Positions 27,045 through 35,664 of a stretch of 64,000 nt of DNA are shown piece after piece. The stretch comes from Corynebacterium propinquum DSM 44285. Lineage in GTDB: Bacteria; Actinomycetota; Actinomycetes; Mycobacteriales; Mycobacteriaceae. Location of the stretch: positions 1 to 64,000 of the forward strand of contig NZ_AQXC01000004.1 of assembly GCF_000375525.1 (NCBI RefSeq), read 5' to 3'. The position numbers and the translations under genes were made by a program. The notes under the pieces are model-generated. The model saw only the letters and a list, made by a program, of their open reading frames with translations. It was not told where the DNA came from and searched no databases. Positions within the stretch are counted from its first letter, which is position 1. Each line of letters opens with the position of its first letter.

Positions 27045-28135
27045 ATCAGCAGCAAGCCCCATCTGAGCAGCAACTAGAGCGGTGGCGTCGGTATCTTGCT
27101 AATGAACGCTCGGAAGCCAAGGTGTATAAAACCCTGGCTGCCAGGCAGAAGAACCCGGAGGATCGTGAGATCCTGACCAAAATCGCGGAAGCGGAATCGC
27201 GCCACCAGCAATATTGGCGAGACAAATTGGGCGATCAGCTCGGCTCGCCCCGGAAGGCGGATTTCAATACCCGGGCGTTGGGTTTTCTGGCGAAAATCTT
27301 CGGATCCGTGTTTACTCTGGCGCTGATGCAGTCGGCGGAATCGCGGAGCCCGTATCTTGCCGACGACGATGCTTCTGATCAGTTGGCGATGGATGAGCAA
27401 GTTCACGCGGAAGTGGTGCGCGGGCTGGCCACGCGCTCGCGTGAGCGGATGTCGGGAACGTTCCGGGCGGCAGTCTTTGGCGTTAATGACGGCTTGGTGT
27501 CCAACCTGGCGTTGGTGCTTGGCGTGCTGGGTTCCGGGGTGGGCAGCACGGTGGTGCTGATCACCGGTGTGTCTGGCTTGCTCGCGGGCGCATTGTCCAT
27601 GGGGGCCGGTGAATTTATCTCTGTGAAATCGCAAAACGAGCTGCTGGGGGCGTCTACTCCGCAGACCTCGTCGTCGGCGATGGCAGCTAATGTGGATGTC
27701 GAAGCCAATGAACTGGCTTTAGTCTTCCGTGCCCGTGGAATGTCGGAATCGGAGGCACAGCACAAGGCTGATAAATTATTCGCCAAAATTTCGCAGGATG
27801 CTGAATCCCGCGGCGGTATTGCTGTCGAAGATGATGAGTTCGGCCAGGTGAACACACCAGGCGGTGCCTGGGAAGCGGCTATTTCGAGTTTCTTTTTCTT
27901 TGCCGGTGGCGCGCTGTTGCCGATCTTGCCGTTTATTTTCGGAGCTTCCACCAGCCTGGGGGCTGTGATTGCGGTCGTGCTGGTGTCACTAGCGCTGTTG
28001 ACTACTGGGGGAGTAACCGGAATTTTATCGGGTAAACCACCGGCCTGGCGTGCGGTGCGCCAGTTGCTCATTGGTCTGGGCGCAGCCGGGGCCACGTATG
28101 TGCTGGGCCTTGCCTTTGGCGGGATCGTCGGTTAA
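27041..28135 (+). CDS. VIT1/CCC1-family Fe/Mn transporter with ferritin-like N-terminus
   Basis: 364 residues. Residues 1-~120 form a rubrerythrin/ferritin-like helical domain with Glu/His positions ([22 protein letters not shown]). The C-terminal VIT1/CCC1 domain has five membrane helices, beginning [16 protein letters not shown] and [16 protein letters not shown], both classic family motifs. It likely exports or stores Fe2+/Mn2+ out of the cytoplasm, with the N-terminal domain binding metal. GTG start overlaps uppS. Next door is the metal-sensing zur/smtB pair, but transcribed convergently. Confidence 0.87.
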   Translation: MNQQQAPSEQQLERWRRYLANERSEAKVYKTLAARQKNPEDREILTKIAEAESRHQQYWRDKLGDQLGSPRKADFNTRALGFLAKIFGSVFTLALMQSAESRSPYLADDDASDQLAMDEQVHAEVVRGLATRSRERMSGTFRAAVFGVNDGLVSNLALVLGVLGSGVGSTVVLITGVSGLLAGALSMGAGEFISVKSQNELLGASTPQTSSSAMAANVDVEANELALVFRARGMSESEAQHKADKLFAKISQDAESRGGIAVEDDEFGQVNTPGGAWEAAISSFFFFAGGALLPILPFIFGASTSLGAVIAVVLVSLALLTTGGVTGILSGKPPAWRAVRQLLIGLGAAGATYVLGLAFGGIVG

Positions 28136-28150
28136 TAAACCCGCCGTGCG

Positions 28151-28591
28151 CTATTTAGCGCTGGCGCTGTCTTGTTTCTTGCTGCACTCTGCACAGATGC
28201 CGAAGACTTCGGCATCGTGGCCGGTGAGTTGGAAACCATAGTTGGCGACAACCTCTTGTGCCCAGCGTTCCACCGGGCCGCCGTCGATTTCTTCGGTGCG
28301 CCCGCAGCTGGTGCACACCAAATGGTGGTGGTGATGGTGGGATTCGCAGCTGCGGTACAGCGTCTCACCGGATGGCATGTGGAGCACGTCCACCGCGTCA
28401 ATCTCAGAGAGTGATTGCAAGGTGCGGTAGACCGTCGTCAAGCCAACCTGGCTGTCGCGATGTACCAATTCGTGGTGAATGGCTTTTGCGGATGCGAAGT
28501 TGTCCAGCTCGTTGAGTACCTGAATGACGGCGGTGCGCTGGCGGGTATTGCGGGCGCCTAGCTTCGGGATGGCGGACTGTACGGAAGACAT
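28151..28591 (-). CDS. zur: Fur-family zinc regulator Zur (FurB)
   Basis: 146 residues. N-terminal winged helix (RNTRQRTAVIQVLNEL, VGLTTVYRTLQSLSE) and a C-terminal metal domain with SHHHHHHLVCTSCG and ICAECSKKQ, i.e. the two CxxC pairs of the structural zinc site. It represses zinc uptake genes when zinc is ample. It is immediately downstream of an ArsR/SmtB gene, the same pair as Rv2358-Rv2359 in M. tuberculosis. TAGACT ends 6 bases before its ATG, so it probably also has its own leaderless promoter. Confidence 0.9.
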   Translation of the reverse strand: MSSVQSAIPKLGARNTRQRTAVIQVLNELDNFASAKAIHHELVHRDSQVGLTTVYRTLQSLSEIDAVDVLHMPSGETLYRSCESHHHHHHLVCTSCGRTEEIDGGPVERWAQEVVANYGFQLTGHDAEVFGICAECSKKQDSASAK

Positions 28592-28597
28592 TGCTCC

Positions 28598-28603
28598 AGT
28601 CTA
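28598..28603 (-). promoter_or_regulatory. -10 box TAGACT, internal leaderless promoter of zur
   Basis: On the minus strand TAGACT lies between the smtB stop (28605) and zur, ending 6 bases before ATG 28591. Confidence 0.5.
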
Positions 28604-28604
28604 T

Positions 28605-28892
28605 TTAAGGAGCGATGCTGGCCGCAATGGCCGCGATATTGAGTGCTTCGCGGCGGGTGAGTTGATAGGTTACTTCGCGCCCACAGGAATGCGAAGAGAC
28701 CAAGCCGGATTGTTTCAAAATCCGCAAATGCTGGCTCACCAGTGGTTGTGAGCGGCCGAGTTCGCGCACGAGTTCGTAGACGCAGCAGTCGCGTTGGCTC
28801 AAGCAATGCAGGATTTGCAGGCGCAGTGGGGAATTTAATGCGCGGATGATGGTCGCAGCTGCGGTGGTGTTCGCGATAACGTCGGTAGGCAT
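28605..28892 (-). CDS. smtB: ArsR/SmtB-family metal-responsive repressor
   Basis: 95 residues from ATG 28892 (AGGAAGG 7 bases upstream). The winged helix includes ALNSPLRLQILHCLSQ, then the recognition helix region ELGRSQPLVSQHLRILKQSG. The vicinal cysteines of RDCCVYELV and a later HSCGRE could bind metal. In M. tuberculosis the equivalent SmtB represses zur when zinc is low and is released by zinc; the same logic is inferred here from gene order. Divergent from glyS. Confidence 0.85.
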   Translation of the reverse strand: MPTDVIANTTAAATIIRALNSPLRLQILHCLSQRDCCVYELVRELGRSQPLVSQHLRILKQSGLVSSHSCGREVTYQLTRREALNIAAIAASIAP

Positions 28893-29229
28893 CACGAGTC
28901 CTTCCTGGTGGGAGCCTATCTAGCGCCACGGATTTGGCGATAGATAACAATCCCGTCGATAATGGGATTGATCTTCAATAAGTGACATCTTACTGGTTTT
29001 CAGGTGCCTGAACAAAACTAACCAAGTGTTGCCTTATGTTTGCAAAGCGTATGGTTTTGTTGCTACCCCCATTCGGGGATGCTTATGAATCATGTGAAAA
29101 GTCTGGGATACCAGAAAACATAATGGGCACAGTGCAGTCTAGACCACCTAACTCCGGTGCGGTTGTGCAGGCACTGTAGGATGGCCTGCGAGAACTGACT
29201 TATCCCCTACCAGAGGAGTCCTTGTAACA
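28893..29229. promoter_or_regulatory. Divergent control region smtB-zur / glyS
   Basis: No gene. An inverted repeat CAATCCC-N9-GGGATTG lies at 28948-28970, 56 bases upstream of smtB, a candidate SmtB operator. glyS has AGAGGAG about 11 bases before its ATG. No T-box leader is evident ahead of glyS. Confidence 0.5.
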
Positions 29230-30609
29230 ATGGCGAATGTCATCGACACCGTCGTAAACCTGTGTAAGCGCCGTGGCCTGGTCTACCAAGCCGGTGAGAT
29301 CTACGGTGGCTCACGCTCGGCATGGGATTACGGCCCGCTTGGCGTCGAGCTGAAAGAAAACATCAAGCGTCAGTGGTGGCGTCACATGGTGCAATCCCGC
29401 GATGACGTCGTCGGTATTGACTCTTCCATCATCTTGCCGCGCCAGACCTGGGTTTCGTCCGGCCACGTCGAGGTGTTTACTGACCCGTTGGTGGAATCGC
29501 TCTACACCCACAAGCGCTACCGCGCTGACCACCTGCTGGAGGCTTACGAAGAAAAGCACGGCCACCCACCAGAAAATGGTCTGGCAGATATCAACGACCC
29601 GGAGACCGGCCAGCCTGGTAACTGGACTGAGCCGCGCGCCTTTTCTGGTCTACTGAAAACCTTCCTGGGCCCAGTCGACGACGAAGAAGGCCTGCACTAC
29701 CTGCGCCCGGAAACCGCGCAGGGTATTTTCGTGAACTTCAAGAATGTACTGACTTCCTCGCGCATGAAGCCACCATTCGGCATCGCGAATATCGGTAAGT
29801 CCTTCCGTAACGAGATCACCCCGGGCAACTTCATCTTCCGTACCCGTGAGTTCGAGCAGATGGAAATGGAGTTTTTCGTCGAGCCCGGCACCGACGAGGA
29901 ATGGCACCAGTACTGGATCGATGACCGCCACCAGTGGTACATCGACCTGGGCATCAAGCCAGAAAACCTCCGTCTGTATGAGCACCCACCAGAGTCGCTG
30001 TCGCACTATTCCAAGCGCACTGTCGACGTGGAATACGCCTTTGGTTTCCAGGGCTCCACGTGGGGTGAGCTGGAAGGCGTGGCCAACCGTACTGACTATG
30101 ACCTGCGTGTGCACCAAGAAGGCTCTGGCGAAGACATGTCGTATTTCGACCAGTCGAAAGAAGAGCGTTGGATCCCGTACGTCATTGAACCAGCCGCTGG
30201 CTTGGGGCGTTCTATGATGGCTTTTCTTGTCGACGCCTACCACGAAGAAGAAGCACCGAATGCCAAGGGCGGCACCGACAAGCGCGTCGTGCTGCGGCTG
30301 GATCGTCGCCTGGCACCGGTCAAGGTAGCGGTTTTGCCGTTGTCCAAGAAGGAAGAGCTGACCGGCCCAGCGAAGGAACTGTCGCAGAAGCTGCGCCAGC
30401 ATTGGAATGTTGACTTTGATACTTCCGGTGCTATCGGCCGCCGCTACCGTCGTCACGACGAAATCGGTACCCCGTTCTGCGTCACCTACGATTTCGACTC
30501 CCTGGAAGACGGCGCCGTCACCGTCCGCGAGCGTGACACCATGGAGCAGGAACGCGTAGCTATCGAGGATCTGGAATCCTACTTGGCTGCACGCCTGGTT
30601 GGCTGCTAA
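29230..30609 (+). CDS. glyS: Glycyl-tRNA synthetase (dimeric)
   Basis: 459 residues, the usual size of the single-chain alpha2 class II enzyme. Class II motifs: [20 protein letters not shown] with [17 protein letters not shown] (motif 2 region) and [14 protein letters not shown] (motif 3). The C-terminal anticodon-binding domain contains [12 protein letters not shown]. It charges tRNA-Gly in the cytoplasm. The order smtB-zur / glyS is conserved with mycobacteria. Confidence 0.95.
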   Translation: MANVIDTVVNLCKRRGLVYQAGEIYGGSRSAWDYGPLGVELKENIKRQWWRHMVQSRDDVVGIDSSIILPRQTWVSSGHVEVFTDPLVESLYTHKRYRADHLLEAYEEKHGHPPENGLADINDPETGQPGNWTEPRAFSGLLKTFLGPVDDEEGLHYLRPETAQGIFVNFKNVLTSSRMKPPFGIANIGKSFRNEITPGNFIFRTREFEQMEMEFFVEPGTDEEWHQYWIDDRHQWYIDLGIKPENLRLYEHPPESLSHYSKRTVDVEYAFGFQGSTWGELEGVANRTDYDLRVHQEGSGEDMSYFDQSKEERWIPYVIEPAAGLGRSMMAFLVDAYHEEEAPNAKGGTDKRVVLRLDRRLAPVKVAVLPLSKKEELTGPAKELSQKLRQHWNVDFDTSGAIGRRYRRHDEIGTPFCVTYDFDSLEDGAVTVRERDTMEQERVAIEDLESYLAARLVGC

Positions 30610-30637
30610 AGACCGGCTGTTAAAGAAAGGCACGCGC

Positions 30638-31150
30638 ATGCGCTACACCAGTTGGGACCGCAATGATCGCAACACCCCGGTGTTGTTGGAAGAAGATGGG
30701 CCGAACCGTCTGGGAGTCTTCAGTGACGAGCTGGCGCGGCTCGATGGGGCCAACTGGCAGCTGCAGGTGGAACAATCCCGCGGGATTGAAGCAGTGGATG
30801 CGGAAACCTCGCAGCCGAAGCTGTCTGTCGACGGCAACCTGGCGCGTGCCCAGCGTGTGCTCGCTCGGGTGGGGGAGCGCGAATTTACGTTGATCAATGA
30901 ATCTGGCAAAAACTGGATCATTGATGATGAAAACGGCGCCAAGGTTGCACAGTTCAGTGGTGCCAACCGGGGTGTGCGCCGGGCCATTGTGGAGTTCGAC
31001 GGAGAACAATCACTGAGCCGTGATGAAATCATCGCGTTGAGCTTTACCGCGCGCATGATTCTGGAATCGCGGCTATCGTCGTCGGCCGTCGGCATTATCG
31101 CCACGCTGCTGTTGTGCACGATCGTGGCGATCCTGGCCTTTTTGTTTTAG
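30638..31150 (+). CDS. Membrane-anchored protein of unknown function
   Basis: 170 residues from ATG 30638 (AAAGG 9 bases upstream). A soluble N-terminal ~145 residues, beta-rich and resembling a phospholipid-scramblase/LURP-like fold only loosely (NWIIDDENGAKVAQF), ends in one C-terminal membrane helix (SAVGIIATLLLCTIVAILAFLF). It follows glyS by 28 bases and overlaps the stop of the convergent TPM gene by four bases. No confident family. Confidence 0.6.
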   Translation: MRYTSWDRNDRNTPVLLEEDGPNRLGVFSDELARLDGANWQLQVEQSRGIEAVDAETSQPKLSVDGNLARAQRVLARVGEREFTLINESGKNWIIDDENGAKVAQFSGANRGVRRAIVEFDGEQSLSRDEIIALSFTARMILESRLSSSAVGIIATLLLCTIVAILAFLF

Positions 31151-33420
31151 AACGAGCCACCGGAGTGGCCGCCGCCGAAGCCGCCACCTCCGCCGAAGCT
31201 TCCGCCGCCACCAAAACCACCGCCGAAGCCACTGCTTCCACCGGAACCACCCAAGATGGATCCGAGCACCATACCGGTCAACAAAGAACCAGTGGAGCTG
31301 CGGCCACGGCGGTAACCACGTCCGGTGGGGCCGCCGAAACCACCATGCGAATTCATTGACCGCTGGTGATCTTTGACGTCATCTTCGGCACGTTTAATCG
31401 CTGCTTGCGCGGCCTGGCCCGCACCACGAGCAGCCTCGATGGCTAATCGGGCATCGGTCTGCCGCAACTGCAAGGCTTCTGCGTGCATGCGCTGGGCGTC
31501 GGCAAGCGCGGTTCGAGCCCCAGATTTTACGATGCGGCCGCGGGAAGAGATTAAATCTTCTGCCGACTGAATCCGGGAGTTCGCAGACTGCAGCTGCTGC
31601 TGCAACAGCTGCAGCGTGCGCTGGTGATCCGCAGATTTTTCGCGTACCCGGTCCAGCTTGTCGTCGAGCTCAGTATCGGCATCCAACAGCTGGTTATAGC
31701 TGCCCAACGGGTCGGTGTTTTTATTTTCCTTGGCGTGGGCCAGTGCTTCGCGCGCGGAGCCAACGACGGCATCGAGCCGGTCCCAGTCCGCTGGGGTGCC
31801 ATCCTGCGTGCCTTGCTGTTTCAGCTGGGCAGCCTCGGCAATTTCTTCTTCGACTTCGGCAATAAGATCGTTGATGCCAGATTTCGCAGTGGCAATATCT
31901 GAGCGCGCGTTTTCCACGCCGTCGAGCAGGCGAGTGGTGACTTCCAGCGCGTGTTCAGTTTCGCGAATCGTTTCCACCAGGCCCTGCTGCTGGCCAGCTG
32001 GCTTGTCCTGCAATTCGTTCGCGTGGGCGAGCAAATCTTCGGCCTCTTCCAATGAGACCTCAGCCATTTCTGGGTTGTCGATGATGGTGTGCAGTACTTC
32101 TGGCGAGTAGTTTTCCTGCAGTGAGGCCATGGTGGATTGCGCCCGCTGCAGTTGGGAGCGGGCAGCGACGCTGCGCTGAGTAAGTTCAGAAACCTTGGAG
32201 TCAGCTTGGGCCAGCAAGTTACGCATCTCCGCGAATTTCTCGGCTTGCGAATCCAGCTCGCGGTCGGCCTTGCCGCAATCCGAGATAATCTCCACCAGCC
32301 GGGCGCGGCGCTGGTCTTCCGGCACGGCGTTGTGGGAATCCAGCTCTTTTTTCGTGCGGAAGGCGCGCTGCATGACGGATTTCGAGTTGTTCATCGCGCG
32401 GGTGAATTGCCGGGCGCGGTCGGCACCGAATTCCGCGATGGCCAGGTCCAGTTCTTCTTTCGCACGGCGGATCGACTCATCCGTCGAGGTGATTTCTTCA
32501 TCGGCGCGTTCTTCCAACGTCGCCACCGGTAGCCGCAGTAGTGAGCTGGTGTCGTCCGGCGAGATTCCGCGGGCATCACTCAACAATTTCGACGAGTTGT
32601 GCTTGTTCTGCCTGCGGTTGTAATACCAGACACCACCGCCACCTGCGACGACGGCTAGACCACCGGCGGCGAGCCAACCAGCACCCGAAGAATCACCGTT
32701 GCCACCGCTAGAGCCGCTGCCGCCGCCAGCTGAACCGGTGCGCACAGCCTGTGCGGCAGCCAGCCCAGCACCGGCGAAGTTGTCGTTGATCAGCTCGTCG
32801 TAGGCAGCCTCCGAGGCAGCATCGAGCTTGCTTTGGCTCCAGGTGCCACCCGGCGAGGCGTAGACGTCGTATTGCCGGTCATCCACGGCGATTGCCAGCA
32901 CGCCAACGTTGCTACCTTGCCCGCCGCCGTTGGCCGCGGCGGTGGTTTCGGCATATTCCTGCGCACTCATGCCACCGAAGGTGTCTGTGTAGACGATATA
33001 AAACTGAATGCGATCCGACTGTTGCAGCTGCTTGAGCTCGTCGTTAATGGCTTGCTCATCATCCGGGGAGAGGATGCCGACGCCGTCGACGAGTTGGCTG
33101 TCGAGCCGACCTGCATCCACCGCCTGGGCCAGTACCTGCGAGTACTCCGCGACCGCAGGGGGTTCGGTGGCAGCGCTTGCACCGGCCGTACCCAGGCCGA
33201 AAGACGCGGCCCAGCCGGTGGCAGCCGCTGCCGCAGCAATACCGGCTGCAGTGCGGAAACCGCCGCGGGTGCCCGAACCGAGCAGGCGGCGTCGAAAAGC
33301 GACGGCTTTACCGGGATGTGCAGCGTCGTAGGCGTCGCAAGGACGTGAAGTACGTCCACGCGAGAAACCTGCACGCGCTGTGGAAGCTGAGGATTCGAAA
33401 GAAGCTGAATTCTGCCGCAT
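31147..33420 (-). CDS. TPM-domain membrane protein with long coiled coil and Gly-rich tail
   Basis: 757 residues from ATG 33420, where TAACAT ends 7 bases upstream (leaderless). A ~55-residue basic cytoplasmic N-terminus precedes a membrane or signal segment (~60-90). Then comes a TPM (DUF477-like) domain (~105-235; VDGVGILSPDDEQAINDEL, RIQFYIVYTD, GVLAIAVDDRQYDVYASPG), a Gly/Ser linker, a second membrane helix (~265-285), and ~380 residues of coiled coil. It ends in [23 protein letters not shown] proteins act at membranes in varied roles; the real job is unknown. The Gly-rich C-terminus is common in this family. Confidence 0.8.
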   Translation of the reverse strand: MRQNSASFESSASTARAGFSRGRTSRPCDAYDAAHPGKAVAFRRRLLGSGTRGGFRTAAGIAAAAAATGWAASFGLGTAGASAATEPPAVAEYSQVLAQAVDAGRLDSQLVDGVGILSPDDEQAINDELKQLQQSDRIQFYIVYTDTFGGMSAQEYAETTAAANGGGQGSNVGVLAIAVDDRQYDVYASPGGTWSQSKLDAASEAAYDELINDNFAGAGLAAAQAVRTGSAGGGSGSSGGNGDSSGAGWLAAGGLAVVAGGGGVWYYNRRQNKHNSSKLLSDARGISPDDTSSLLRLPVATLEERADEEITSTDESIRRAKEELDLAIAEFGADRARQFTRAMNNSKSVMQRAFRTKKELDSHNAVPEDQRRARLVEIISDCGKADRELDSQAEKFAEMRNLLAQADSKVSELTQRSVAARSQLQRAQSTMASLQENYSPEVLHTIIDNPEMAEVSLEEAEDLLAHANELQDKPAGQQQGLVETIRETEHALEVTTRLLDGVENARSDIATAKSGINDLIAEVEEEIAEAAQLKQQGTQDGTPADWDRLDAVVGSAREALAHAKENKNTDPLGSYNQLLDADTELDDKLDRVREKSADHQRTLQLLQQQLQSANSRIQSAEDLISSRGRIVKSGARTALADAQRMHAEALQLRQTDARLAIEAARGAGQAAQAAIKRAEDDVKDHQRSMNSHGGFGGPTGRGYRRGRSSTGSLLTGMVLGSILGGSGGSSGFGGGFGGGGSFGGGGGFGGGHSGGSF

Positions 33421-33427
33421 GGCGACG

Positions 33428-33433
33428 ATGTTA
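33428..33433 (-). promoter_or_regulatory. -10 box TAACAT, leaderless TPM-domain gene
   Basis: Minus strand TAACAT ends 7 bases before ATG 33420, supporting this start over 29 further upstream codons. Confidence 0.45.
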
Positions 33434-33470
33434 CCCGTCTGCAGTAGCGCGGTAAGGCAGACTATAGGAC

Positions 33471-34247
33471 GTGAAACCACAAACAATCGCACGAGCAGGG
33501 CTGGCAACGCTTACACTCGCGCCCGCAATAATCGCGGCTGTGCAAGCATCCCGCGTGCTCACTATCGCTTATCGACGGCGCTACCTGCCGGTTTATGATC
33601 CAGAAGCCATCGTGGTTATGGGCACCGCACAGTACAACGGCACCCCGTCGCGGCAATTCGCGGCGCGTTTGGATCAGGCGGTGTTTGCCGCACACATTTT
33701 CCCGGATGCCCAAGTGCTGTGTGTCGGTGGTGCGTTGCCCGGCGATACCGTCACCGAGGCGGAGGTTGGCGCGGACTATCTTCGGGCTCACGGGATTGTG
33801 CGGGCAGAAGCCGTCGGCAAGGGCTCTGATAGTGCGGCGAGCTTGGCGGCGGTGTTGAGCAGGTACCCGCACCTGCAGGGCCGCGATGTGCTGTTGGTGA
33901 CCGATCCGAATCACAGTGCGCGGGCGGAGAAAATCGCGCGCAGGTGTGGGGTGTTGCCGCAGGCGTTTCCTACTCCGGATTCGCCGAGCCAGTTTCCCAG
34001 TCCGGCCTGGTGGAAATCGCTGCTGCATGAGATCGGCGGGTTGACGGTGGCGGATGTGTATGTGCTGGCAGGAGCCTCCTGTGCGGTTAGGCTAGAAAGT
34101 GTGTTGCGCAGGGTGCAGGCGATCGTGTGGCCATCGCGTCGGATGCGGCATGAGTATCTGCGTGCCCAGCATGCGCGGGAACAGCAACAGCAAGACCAAC
34201 AACAAGAACAACAACAACAAGACCAGCAACAGGGGAGCAGCCAGTGA
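33471..34247 (+). CDS. YdcF/DUF218-family protein with poly-Gln tail
   Basis: 258 residues, GTG start. One N-terminal membrane helix (LATLTLAPAIIAAVQA) and a DUF218 domain (~45-200): AIVVMGTAQYNGTPS, DAQVLCVGGALPGD, GSDSAASL, VLLVTDPNHSARAE. DUF218 proteins (SanA, YdcF, ElyC) act in envelope biogenesis. The last ~25 residues are Gln/Asp repeats (QQQQDQQQEQQQQDQQQ) from CAA/CAG-type repeats. The last four bases overlap dgt (GTGA), so the two genes are coupled. Confidence 0.8.
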   Translation: MKPQTIARAGLATLTLAPAIIAAVQASRVLTIAYRRRYLPVYDPEAIVVMGTAQYNGTPSRQFAARLDQAVFAAHIFPDAQVLCVGGALPGDTVTEAEVGADYLRAHGIVRAEAVGKGSDSAASLAAVLSRYPHLQGRDVLLVTDPNHSARAEKIARRCGVLPQAFPTPDSPSQFPSPAWWKSLLHEIGGLTVADVYVLAGASCAVRLESVLRRVQAIVWPSRRMRHEYLRAQHAREQQQQDQQQEQQQQDQQQGSSQ

Positions 34248-35623
34248 CAGCAGCTGGGAATGACTACCGCTACTACCGCTATAGCCAGGCGGATATGCAA
34301 CGCCGGTTTGGAGAGCGCGCGAAACAATCACTCTTGACGACGGCTAGCACCGGTGGTGCGGCTGGTACCGGCAGCTCCATCGACCCCGCGACGGCGGAAC
34401 AACGCGACGAGTTTTCCCGGGATCGTGCCCGCGCGTTGCACTCGGCTGCGTTGCGTCGGCTAGCGGACAAAACCCAGGTGGTGGGCCCGCGCGATGGGGA
34501 TACTCCGCGCACTCGCTTGACGCATTCCCTGGAGGTCGCGCAGATTTCCCGGGGCATTGGCGAAGGCCTGGGCTTAAACCCGGACCTGTGTGAAATGGCA
34601 GGGCTGATTCACGATATCGGCCACCCGCCGTACGGCCACAATGGCGAGACCGCGCTCAATGAGCTTGCCGACGAATGTGGCGGCTTCGAAGGCAACGCGC
34701 AAACGCTGCGGATTCTCACGCTGCTGGAACCGAAAATTCTGGACGACGCCGGTGCCAGCTGCGGGCTGAACCTGACCCGGGCGGCACTGGATGCGGCGTG
34801 CAAATATCCGCGCACCAAAACCAACTCGGATGGCAGCACGAATCGGAAATATGGCTGCTATGACGAGCAAGCCGATGTGCTGGAATGGATCCGCGCTCAC
34901 GACCCCGCGGGCAATCACCGCAGCGGCCAGGCGCGTGCCACGATGGAAGCACAAACCATGGACTGGTCTGACGATATCGCCTATTCCGTGCACGACGTCG
35001 AAGACGGTGTGGTCGCCGGGCGCGTGAACCTGGCTGTGCTCTGGGATCTGGTGGAGCTAGCCGCGTTGGCAGAAAAAGGGGCCAAGGCCTTCGGCGGGGA
35101 TGCGGAAGAGCTGCTCGACGCCGCCGGGGCGCTGCGCGATTTGCCGATCATCAATGCCGCGGTTGATTTCACCCCCAGCTTGCGCGGCTACGTGCAGCTG
35201 AAAGCCATGACCTCCGAGCTCGTCGGCAGGTACGTCGGCGCGACTATTGCGGCGAGCCGGGAGCACAATGCGGAGCTCGTCGACAAGGGGCAATTGGGGC
35301 GCTACCAGGGCACGCTGCTGGTTCCGCGACAGGCAGAAGCTGAGGTAAAGCTGCTGAAAACCCTGGCTGTGCTGTATGTCATGGATGAGCCTTCGCACCT
35401 GGCGCGGCAAGATCGGCAGCGCGAGCGGGTCTACAACGTTTATGACTATCTGGTGGCGGGCGCGCCGGGTTCGCTGGATCCCATGTTTGCGCTGTGGTGG
35501 GAGCAAGCAGAAACTTCGGCGCAGCGCCAGCGGGTGATCATTGATCAGATAGCGTCGATGACGGAATCGCGGCTGGAGCGCCTAGCACAGCAGGCTGCGC
35601 AGTTGTCCGGATTTTTGCACTAG
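34244..35623 (+). CDS. dgt: dGTPase-like HD-domain triphosphohydrolase
   Basis: 459 residues, GTG start overlapping the YdcF gene. HD-domain residues: THSLEVAQISRGIG (metal His), LIHDIGHPPYGHNGE (HD pair), and WSDDIAYSVHDVEDG (distal Asp). It hydrolyses dNTPs to deoxynucleoside and triphosphate, influencing nucleotide pools. It precedes dnaG, the same order as in mycobacteria. Confidence 0.92.
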   Translation: MTAAGNDYRYYRYSQADMQRRFGERAKQSLLTTASTGGAAGTGSSIDPATAEQRDEFSRDRARALHSAALRRLADKTQVVGPRDGDTPRTRLTHSLEVAQISRGIGEGLGLNPDLCEMAGLIHDIGHPPYGHNGETALNELADECGGFEGNAQTLRILTLLEPKILDDAGASCGLNLTRAALDAACKYPRTKTNSDGSTNRKYGCYDEQADVLEWIRAHDPAGNHRSGQARATMEAQTMDWSDDIAYSVHDVEDGVVAGRVNLAVLWDLVELAALAEKGAKAFGGDAEELLDAAGALRDLPIINAAVDFTPSLRGYVQLKAMTSELVGRYVGATIAASREHNAELVDKGQLGRYQGTLLVPRQAEAEVKLLKTLAVLYVMDEPSHLARQDRQRERVYNVYDYLVAGAPGSLDPMFALWWEQAETSAQRQRVIIDQIASMTESRLERLAQQAAQLSGFLH

Positions 35624-35652
35624 TCCAGCTACGCTGTTGTGACGGGAAAAGG

Positions 35653-35658
35653 TAGTCT
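35653..35658 (+). promoter_or_regulatory. -10 box TAGTCT, leaderless dnaG
   Basis: TAGTCT ends 6 bases before ATG 35665, supporting that start over the TTG at 35659. Confidence 0.5.
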
Positions 35659-35664
35659 TTGGGC

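Noticed and set aside
29028-29229. T-box or riboswitch ahead of glyS
   Set aside because: No T-box sequence or antiterminator-like structure was seen; the leader looks like ordinary promoter DNA.
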